From positions 1,984,001 to 2,048,000 of the forward strand of contig BTPP01000004.1 of the NCBI GenBank assembly GCA_037102815.1: DNA of 64,000 nucleotides. The letters are read 5' to 3'. A program made the position numbers and the translations under genes. The stretch's first letter is position 1, and each line of letters opens with the position of its first letter. This DNA is from Neurospora intermedia (Eukaryota; Ascomycota; Sordariomycetes; Sordariales; Sordariaceae). Positions 57,620-64,000 of this stretch are shown piece by piece. Under the pieces are notes generated by a model. That model did not search any database, was not told the DNA's origin, and saw only the letters and a program-made list of their open reading frames with translations.

Positions 57620-60600
57620 TCACCCAGCCACATACTCCTCCTCATCAACCACCGTCGCCTCCTTCCACGAGTCCTCCACCCATTCCCCCTTGACGATCCT
57701 CGGCATCGGACTTCCCATCTCTCTCAAGCTAACTTTATACCTCATCTCCGCCGCTATTTCTCTCTCCTCCTTCTTTGAACTCTCCCCAGAAGGAGCAGTC
57801 ACGACAACGACATGCGTCGCCGTCTCCAGCTCGTCAACTACCTTCCCGTTCCCAAATCGTATATAGTTCTTCAGTCTTAAGGCTTTGCTCTCTGTTGCCC
57901 CATCTCCGTTGCCAGCACTGGGTAAAGCAAAGAAAGCCAGACACCTCCGGAACATGAACGACCGTAGCTCATCCAACGAAGTCCCTTGCTCTTCCAAATG
58001 ATCTAGGAAATGATCCATGTCAAATCCATCGCCTCTTCCTCTTCCTCCGCCAGAATCCGAATCCCAGTCGGAATCGAATACATAATCATCGGACTCCATA
58101 CCCTCCATGATGGCCTTCAACTCATTTATGTCTGCCAAGTCCCGGGCGTAGCTATCGCCGAATCTATCCACTGCGTGTTCCGCTTCTTCTGACGTTTCTT
58201 CGCTGCCGGAGTGGAAGAGGTGGGTGGGTTCAAAGGGGAGGAGATAACCCTTCTTGTTTTCTTTTTGTTTCATGAACGGCATTGGCTGCACAAGACAGTC
58301 AAAGATCCATTTAGGCCGGATGATATCCATCTCCGGATTGGCCTTCCTCAGACTAGCCACTTTGATTACGTTCTTATCTGCTATGGGGATGATCATCTTT
58401 TTCCCCTGACCGGAGTGGTCCACAACCTGCTGGTGAATACGACCACCGTGGTCTTTGATGAGTTTCTCCAAAGCCGGTTTAGCCATCTTGTTTGGTTTCA
58501 GAGAATCCGAAAGGACGCAAAAGTCCAAGCCTTCAAACAACCGTTTGCTCGCTTCTCTTGTCTCTTTCGGGGCGATGACGGGTGTAGCAGCAGAAGAAGA
58601 CGAAGGATCAGACATCCCCGCAATCACTAGGTCCTTCCTCGCGCGCTTAGTCGCCGGTTTCCGCTTGCGGTTCTCCATCTCCATCTTTTTCCGCTCCTTT
58701 TCCTGGTCCTTGATTTTGGATCTCAACACTTCAAACTCGTCCATGTCCAGCGCCGAGTCCCATGCGCGATCCAGCCGCAGTTTGCGGAAGCGCGGAAACC
58801 GCAGCGTCCAGCCCATGGCAAACTGGTCCGATTGCGTGATGCTGGCGGCCTTGACCGAGATGACGACCGAGTCGCTGGGCCGGATCCACACGTCCGGCTT
58901 CTCGTACTGTAACTTTTCCCCGCCGCCGAGCTCGATGTACTCCGTTGGTGGACTGGATGGGTCCCAGTCCTGCCATTTGCCTTCGGTGTGGTGCCGGATT
59001 TCGGCGTAGTCCTCCGCTTTGAAACCCCCGCCTACTTTGACGAAGGAGAGGCACTTCTCGGCGCTGGCGTTGCCGCTTTTGATGAAGTTCTGGGATACGC
59101 GCACACCGCAGAGGAAGGAGGATAGCGTGCCACCGCGCCGGCCGGAGCCAAAGTACCCGCCCACCACGACGCAGTCGAGCGATTCGCCAAAATCGGACAT
59201 GTACTCCGGTTTGACCTTGATCCAGTCGTTGTTACGGCTGTTGAGTGAATAGCGAGAGCGCGGGTTCTTGAGAACAAGACCCTCCGATGCTTCGGCCACG
59301 ACTCGTCGCAAGAGTGGCTCAATGGCGTCTGGGGAGGTGGCTCGCTCAAAGGGAAGAATTTCCAAGCGGCGGTGGACACCGACGACGGCACGCTCGAGAG
59401 CTCTCCGCCGGTCGTTGAGGGTGTATTCGGTGAGAGGTTTGTCGTTTAGCAGCAAAATATCGAAGACACGGTAGAGCGGGCGAGGACCAGCCTTAGAAGG
59501 GTTCTTCTGTTGCTCCAACGCGGCCGTCTTGAGAGTTCCAAAGGGCACCATCTTGTCGATATCGATATCCCAGGTAATCATCTCTCCGTCGAGAATCAAA
59601 TTCCGCACGCCATCGTCAAAGGCCTTGTGAAGATGCCGTGTCAGAGCGGACTGCTCATCTCCCAAGCTCTCACCATAGAGATAAGTATAATCCTTCGCCT
59701 TTCTCGACCAAAAGGCAAACCGAAATCCTCCGGGCACGGTATCATCCTCTATCATGTGCATCTGCATCCTCTCGCCATCCAACTTCTCCTCGATCCAGAA
59801 CTCCGGGTTCTCCTCCGTCACCCCCAGATTCTTCACCAACTTCTCCCACGTCGTGGTCATCTGGAACTGCGCCAGCTGCGGCTGAAAGCACTGCATCAGC
59901 TTGATCCCCGTCTCCTGCTGTTCCAGCCGAAACTCTGGATCAAACAGCTCCCGGCACACCCTCCGCAAGCTCGACGAAACGCTAAACAGCGCCTCGGCAT
60001 CCGGATGCCACAGGTTCAGAAACGTCCTTTCCGTGGCACCCACCCTCATATCCTTCAATATGATCCTCACCAACCACATCATCTCCTCCGCATTCATCTG
60101 CCGATAAAACTCCTCAAAAATCGGTAACTGCTCGGCCTCCCCGCTTGCTGCCGCCAAGCGATCCAACAGGACATTAACATCCGCAATCGTCAAGTCCCCC
60201 GGCTGAGCACGCATGGCGCGCTTGCTGACCACTTCAAAACAGCGGCCCGCAAAGTCCCCTACAGACCGACTCACCCCACTCTGGCCGCCCGGAAGCTTCC
60301 AGTGCATGAGGTTATACCCATCCTCCGAGTTCCGATCAATCTTCATGACTTTGACCAGCAGCTTGCCGATGGTGTTCTCCTTCAACCCATACACGCCGCG
60401 GTCGCGGTCCTTGTCGGGGAGGATGAGGCGCATGGCCGGGTAAAAGTCGTTGCCAACTTCAGACCGCCAGCGCGACATAAAGCGCTCGATGATGTGCCGG
60501 CGCTGTTCATGGTAGGAGACCTTGGAGAAGTGGCCGCCTCGTCCTGGTTTGGGGCCACGCACCGTACCCCCAGAGGTTGAGGGTTTGCAGTCAATGAGAG

Positions 60601-60837
60601 GGTTGAAGAGGGTCCGAAAGAGGTCAGAGAATGGGAAGGTTTTGGAGTGGTTTCGTGGTCTGTTGGGGAAGCTGTATTCTTGGATGAGTGGACTGGACAG
60701 ATCTTGGGGATTTGCTTGGGGATATGAACTCACTGCTCATCAAGTTCTTCTAGGCTTAGAGTACCTGCCCCGTACTGATGTTGGTCCTCTTCCAATACCT
60801 CCTCATCTGGTGATCTGGATCGCCTGTTGGTATTCAT
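57620..60837 (-). CDS. mus-53: DNA ligase IV (non-homologous end joining)
   Basis: Exons (minus strand) 60734-60837 and 57620-60671 join in frame to 1051 residues. Exon 1 encodes MNTNRRSRSPDEEVL to the LSLEELDE junction. The 62 nt intron (GTGAGT to AATACAG) gives ELDEHFPNRPRNHSKT; a nearer acceptor (intron 60693-60733) adds 7 residues. The helical N-terminal DNA-binding domain runs to about 310. The adenylation motif is WIEEKLDGERMQMH with Lys331. GLVLKNPRSRYSLNSRNNDWIKVKPEY gives motifs IV and V in the nucleotidyl-transferase domain. The OB domain ends near RFPRFRKLRLD. BRCT1 starts at LFEGLDFCVLSDS, and BRCT2 ends at the C terminus with WVEDSWKE. An acidic linker (DSDWDSDSGGG) separates the BRCT repeats. 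The family seals double-strand breaks with Xrcc4; in Neurospora this gene is mus-53. Confidence 0.96.
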
Positions 60838-61628
60838 TGTGAAGGCGTCACTATGTAATGACCTCGCACACTCGCTACCTATATGGCTGTATTTTTAAGG
60901 CGATTCAAGACATGTCCGGGTGTACCAAATCATCAACACGAATTGATGGGCGTCGAAAAAATTCAAATGACAAAAAAAAAAATTTGTGGCAGAAAAGAAA
61001 AAGTCCTGAAATTCAATGAACCAGAACAGTCTTGAAGGGCACAGCTGAATCCAGTATGTCAGTTCTTTTTCTTATCCAGTTCATTGTTCAGGACGCGGTG
61101 GTTGCCTGGAGCAGACTGTTCACTATATATGACGTGCTGCGGGTTACAGGGGCGGCCAGGCTACAGCATCGCCCTTACCTAACACTTAGCACTATTGTAA
61201 ACCCTTACATAACCCTAACCCAACTGTTGACTTTCTTTGCACTAACACTTACACGAGCACAACGACCGACCATCACAAAGGACACCAAGACGTTTTTTCA
61301 TGACAAGTGGAATTAATCGACTATCTTCCTTTTCCTGAAGCTTCGTAGGGACTGAGGGGTTAATAAACCGGTAACAAGGTATTACAAAGGAAAAATTAGG
61401 TGCTCAGTAAAGCCAATCGAACCGTGCTACGCAGTCTTTGGGTATCCCCTCATTCTCCTTCCACCTTGGGTACTTTTTGACTTGCTTCCTCCGACAATTA
61501 AATTGCAATGGGTATAAACCATGTACCTTTCAGAATTCCTCCTATCCATATTCAGCAGCATTCAATCATTAATTTTGCAAAGCCAGCTTTCCAGGTTCAT
61601 TGCAAGGAAACGTCATCTCGTCATGTCT
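60838..61628. other. Intergenic: ligase IV promoter and 3' flank of HAM1-like gene
   Basis: No gene seen. It is A/T-rich and has a short TAACCCTAACCC stretch near 61210-61221. The strong open frame continuing on the plus strand into the next gene is an antisense shadow. Confidence 0.6.
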
Positions 61629-64000
61629 TCAAATACCAACAGGAACGCGGCCGTTAGGGGCGCTGCCGACATTCTTCGTTCCAAAACCGCTTACAGCAGG
61701 GTCGCCAGGAAGGTAGTTGGCACCGGGAAGGTTCGGGCCATCGTTGCCAACGTTCAAGCTACCGTTGCCGACGTTCATGCCAGAACCACCGTGGAGCGCG
61801 TGGCCGTTGCCAGTGCCGTGCGCTGCACCGTTAGTGCCGGTGCCAGTGGTAGAGTGCGGCTTGCGGACAACACGTGGGGCGGGGGGGATGTCGTGACTCT
61901 TTCCAGCAGAACCAATCGAGAACACGGGGCTCTCCCACTTGTCGCCTTTGCGAGCGAGCTCCTTGTACTCCGTGGCCTTGGAGCTGATTCCGCCAGGAAG
62001 GCTGATGTGGGGGAAGATGCTGTCCTCCTTAGTAACAGCATAGTTGATCTTCTTGTCAGCAACTGCGCCCTCGGCCTTCTGCTTGCCCTGGAGGACCTTC
62101 TTCTGTGCCGCTGTGACATAGCGTTTGTAGATGTTGGGAGTCTTCTCGGGATGTTCGCGAGCCTCGTCAAGTGCCCTATCAGCCTCCTGCTTGATCTCGT
62201 ACAGGATGCTGTCAAGTCTGGTAGCCTGATCACGAATGGCCTTCTCGAGAGCCTTCTGGAGACCGGGACGGAGGACCTTGAGCATGATGGGCTTGAAGAG
62301 GTTGAAAAGCAACTTGTGGTTGGACTTGATCAACTTGATGCGGAAGTGCTTGACATCAACATCTACCTTGTCAATCTTGAAAAAGTTCTGCCTGTCCTTA
62401 GCATCGGCCGAAGACATCTTCATGCGGAAGGTGAAGCCGTCACCCTCCAGCAAAATGTTGGCAATACCAGTGTCGCTGAGCGATGGGAAGCCCTGCTTCC
62501 GCTTGATGTAGTAGCTCACATCGCGCAGATCCATTTGGATACCGGCAACTTTGACGTCGACGGACATATTCTTCTTGTTGGCAATCTTCTTGCGACCAAA
62601 GCGCAGGTAGTTTTCACTAGCAACTTCGAGGACATTGGGCATGAAGTTGTCGCTCTCGAGGACAAGGTTCTCAATCACAGCGTCGATCTGGTGATCGGAG
62701 TACTCGATACGGGGAACCGGAATGTAAGCAACATTCTCGAACATGGCGGGGATGACCACGTCGGTCAGATCCTTGACGAGATGGGGCTTGAAGGTAGGCT
62801 TGCCGTTCTCGTCGTTGCCAAGATCAGTGAACAGCTTGTTCAGGGAAGCCGCAAAGCTCTTGTTTTGGGGATCATGGTCGAACTGATCGGCCAAGAACTT
62901 GAGTTCATCGATAACGCGATCGGTATGGGCACGATACTTGTTGCGGAGAAGGTAGTTGCCTTGGTCGTAAAGGCGGTTCCACTCCTCGTTGGAAGCATCA
63001 TCGAGGATGTAACCCTCCTCCTGGAGGCAGCGGCGAATGAAGCTGTTCATGGCCTTGAACCAGTTCTTCAACTCAGGATCTTTGTCGGCATCCTCATAGA
63101 TGGTCTTGATGGAAGCCCACAGATCATCAGTGGAAGTGCCATTGGCGAAGCGCTCGATAAGGGTCTTGAGATCACCCTCGGCCTGGGCCAAAGCGTTACG
63201 CGTATCCTTCACAGTACTAGTGCCCCCCTGAGCAAGTCTGTTGGCGTGACTACCGTACTCCTCGGCGATGTTGAGCAAAGTGGTGATCGCACGGTGGTAA
63301 TCGGGGTGCTGCTGGATTTCAACAATCATTTTCTTCATAATATGTTAGCAATTCGTCAGTTGAAAAACCACACTTCTTGTCACAAGCATACCTTCAAGCG
63401 CCAGATCGTCTGTTCGCGACGCTCTTGGGGAACCTTCTTGTTGAAGTATTCCCTTGTACGGGCCTTGTACTCCTCTTTCTTCTTCTTGGCCTTCTCCTTG
63501 GTTTCATCATCAAGGTTCTGGTCAAGCTTGCGCTGAGCCGTGTTGGCAGCAGAAGAGAGACCCTTCTCAGCGTCGATACCGGAAGAGGCGCCAGTGCGGC
63601 CATCATGAGCAGCGGTGTTGGCCAAATCTCTGGGGTTGGCCGATCCATCAGGGTGAGCAGCAGAGGTGGCCTCGCCCAAGACATGCTTGGCGTCCTCTTT
63701 GGGGTCTCCCTTGTAAATGTTGCTGAACTTGCTCTTCACCTGATCGCGGGAAAAATCAGGCTTCTCGTGCCAAGTATTATCAGGAGCGGGCGCATCAAGC
63801 TGCTGCAGATCCTCCTGCGAAGGCCTCACGCGAGCGGCGGCAGTGGTAGCAGCATCGCCAGCGATATCACGGAGCAAGACAGTGGCATCCTTGACTGGTG
63901 TCTGTTAGTATTTTTATCGAGTACATCTCTACAACCAAGCTGGAAAATTCAACTTACGCAGTTTGCGGAACTGGCCGTTGGTGATAATGAGAGTGCCCAA
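61629..64000 (-). CDS. HAM1-like lipid-binding-type protein (5' end beyond the window)
   Basis: Partial gene: minus-strand exons 63958-64000 (cut by the right edge), 63392-63894 and 61629-63332, in frame for 749 complete codons plus a split one. Introns of 63 nt (GTAAGT to ACACCAG) and 59 nt (GTATGC, GCTAAC, ATGAAG) rebuild FRKLLKDATVLLRDIAGDA and RLKKMIVEIQQHPDY. After a polar linker rich in Asp/Lys come helices like the HAM1-like N-terminal domain (EEWNRLYDQGNYLLRNKY). A beta-rich domain follows with YIPVPRIEYSD and VDVDVKHFRIKLIKSNHKLL, resembling HAM1-like C-terminal domains related to BPI/SMP-type lipid-binding proteins. The tail is Gly/Asn-rich. Membrane or lipid contact is a family-level inference. 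The start codon is not in the window. Confidence 0.78.

Noticed and set aside
61521-63536. 671-residue open frame on the plus strand
   Set aside because: It lies antisense to the HAM1-like gene, whose strand has family-like protein and clean splice sites. The long antisense frame is a by-product of biased codon use.
1-64000. Secondary-metabolite cluster, mobile element or heterokaryon-incompatibility locus
   Set aside because: No polyketide or peptide synthase, P450, HET domain, transposase, reverse transcriptase or terminal repeats were found; the genes are scattered core functions.

Overview
The window is nuclear DNA from a filamentous ascomycete, most likely Neurospora or a close Sordariales relative. 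The evidence is short introns (about 55-130 nt, GTRNGT donors, CTAAC-like branch sites, CAG/TAG acceptors), gene-poor promoter regions rich in C/T tracts and microsatellites, long disordered Q/S/P-rich protein tails, and a DNA ligase IV and a sorting nexin 41 that both read as Sordariomycete orthologues. I see no rRNA, tRNA, CRISPR array, intact transposon or secondary-metabolite cluster.

Layout, left to right (strand): triple-KH RNA-binding protein (+, 933-2156); HUT1-type nucleotide-sugar transporter (+, 3571-5059) convergent with a dual-specificity phosphatase (-, 6208-8643); a 6.8 kb gene-poor stretch; a long disordered conserved fungal protein (+, 15422-18870); tRNA 2'-phosphotransferase (+, 20557-21705) convergent with a Myb/SANT-like protein (-, 22468-24110); a 5.6 kb gene-poor stretch; a TFIIIC tau55-like histidine phosphatase (-, 29685-31336); an aftiphilin-like adaptor protein (-, 32126-33913) divergent from a TBC RabGAP (+, 34662-37542), which is convergent with a dsRNA-binding-domain protein (-, 38058-39429); SNX41 (+, 41142-43297); mRNA guanylyltransferase (+, 44877-46148) convergent with uracil phosphoribosyltransferase (-, 46864-47775); a FEX fluoride exporter (+, 48846-50426) convergent with an Hsp70-fold protein carrying a very long tail (-, 50922-55509); DNA ligase IV (-, 57620-60837); and a HAM1-like protein (-, 61629 to beyond the right edge).

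These are mostly core cellular genes: RNA processing (capping, tRNA splicing, Pol III transcription), endosome and Golgi traffic (SNX41, TBC, aftiphilin-like, HUT1), signalling and DNA repair. They do not form an obvious pathway cluster. Splice junctions below were worked out by hand. Each model keeps frame across every junction, and the joined sequences read as continuous family-like protein.

The most unusual DNA feature is a perfect 43 bp inverted repeat with a 10 nt loop (44256-44351) in front of the capping-enzyme gene. A second, imperfect hairpin lies in the divergent promoter at 34281-34361. Neither is explained by any gene.
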